From Auanema rhodensis (Eukaryota > Nematoda > Chromadorea > Rhabditida > Rhabditidae), in assembly GCA_964057225.1 (NCBI GenBank), contig OZ059894.1, positions 23,466,476 through 23,530,475 of the forward strand: a stretch of DNA of 64,000 nucleotides. Direction: 5' to 3'. Positions within the stretch are counted from its first letter, which is position 1. Each line of letters starts with the position of its first letter. A model generated the notes under the pieces. The model saw only the letters and a list, made by a program, of their open reading frames with translations. It did not search any database and had not been told where the DNA came from. The translations under genes were made by a program, and so were the position numbers. Below are positions 63,701 to 64,000 of the stretch, in pieces.

Positions 63701-64000
63701 TGACTTTGAAATTTACGTGAACTTTAATTTATGCTAATTAAATGTACACGTGATGTGCACTTGGTATGTAACTCGCTTCACGTGAAAGATAAAGAGATGC
63801 GGTTTTCAAAATTAGATTCCCCATGTCCATATTAGTCTAAAAACAAATTTTTATTGATATTGGTTCATGGTAACCATGACTTTGAAATTTACGTGAACTT
63901 TAATTTATGCTAATTAAATGTACACGTGATGTGCACTTGGTATGTAACTCGCTTCACGTGAAAGATAAAGAGATGCGGTTTTCAAAATTAGATTCCCCAT
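60564..64000. repeat. Array domain 7: 14-monomer duplication, 2465 bp
   Basis: GGTTCATGG monomers dominate again. AAAGCGATG replaces AAAGAGATG at 60625, 61154, 62738, 63090 and 63619. The series AAAGCGATG with an inserted A; plain; TTAATATT/CATGTC; AAAGCGATG; plain at 60564-61444 recurs from 63029, offset 2465 bp, and runs to the window edge. Between them are monomers with GTTATTGG and CGTGCACTTT, TATGCA, and GATTTCCC with CGTAAACTT. TATGCA and GTTATTGG otherwise belong to the left end of the window. Confidence 0.78.

Larger units (their letters stand above)
1..64000. repeat. 176-bp tandem satellite array filling the window
   Basis: A 176-bp monomer is repeated head to tail in one orientation from the first to the last base: 364 complete monomers plus 91 bp. 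The phase at base 64000 is fully explained by the indels read by eye (net -155 bp), so there is no room for a net insertion of other DNA. Consensus composition is about 32% G+C. Most monomers differ from the consensus at only a few positions, and the variants recur in ordered blocks. Because 176 is not a multiple of three, each frame is shifted from copy to copy and meets stops on both strands. Length, AT-richness and homogeneity fit a centromeric or pericentromeric satellite; that location is inferred, not shown. The family is not one I recognise. Confidence 0.98.

Noticed and set aside
1-64000. CRISPR array
   Set aside because: There is no repeat-spacer alternation. The whole 176-bp unit is conserved, and no cas genes or leader are present.
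1-64000. Inverted segments, transposons, tRNA or rRNA genes, telomere repeats
   Set aside because: The monomer stays in one orientation and its phase is fully accounted for, leaving no interval of other sequence.

Overview
The whole 64 kb window is one uninterrupted array of tandem satellite DNA. I found no protein-coding gene, RNA gene, transposon, CRISPR array or unique sequence. The repeat is a 176-bp monomer, about 32% G+C (56 of 176 bases, counted on a consensus copy), always in the same orientation. The array runs past both window edges. Below, monomer positions are numbered from the C of CTAATTAAAT. Base 1 of the window is monomer position 1 and base 64000 is position 91 of the 365th monomer. 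The indels I read are thirteen 2-bp, five 24-bp, two 5-bp and one 1-bp deletions plus two 1-bp insertions, net -155 bp. This accounts exactly for the final phase, so no other net indel and no insertion of foreign DNA is needed.

A nucleosome-length, AT-rich monomer repeated hundreds of times with low divergence is typical of centromeric or pericentromeric heterochromatin of a eukaryote. I do not recognise the satellite family. A plant is plausible, because 160-180 bp centromeric satellites are common there, but an animal cannot be excluded. I saw no CENP-B box-like sequence. Each monomer instead carries several short dyads: TTCACGTGAA, TCATGGT-A-ACCATGA and GTGCAC. It also has three ACGTGA elements about 32, 33 and 111 bp apart.

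The structure of interest is in shared variants, which show locally dominant higher-order repeats (HORs). (1) 1-23030 (131 monomers) is marked by a 174-bp variant carrying GTTTAAAC. It has an 8-mer HOR of 1406 bp, nested 6-, 24- and 30-monomer duplications, a 4-monomer cassette and a 12-mer of 2110 bp. (2) 23031-32182 (52 monomers) is a 15-mer HOR of 2640 bp in four copies, one missing seven monomers. (3) 32183-39573 (42 monomers) has 4-monomer modules and two copies of a 13-mer of 2288 bp. (4) 39574-44325 (27 monomers) has a near-uniform run and an 11-monomer-offset duplication. (5) 44326-54475 holds two copies of a 4195-bp block 5955 bp apart, overlapping a tandem 9-mer of 1584 bp. (6) 53444-59683 is a 12-mer of 2088 bp marked by a 24-bp deletion monomer, with one copy halved to six monomers. 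(7) 59684-64000 returns to monomers like those at the left end and starts a 14-monomer duplication of 2465 bp.

Nothing here acts as genes working together. The plausible roles are structural, such as kinetochore chromatin or heterochromatin, and the sequence records unequal exchange, block amplification and conversion between monomers.
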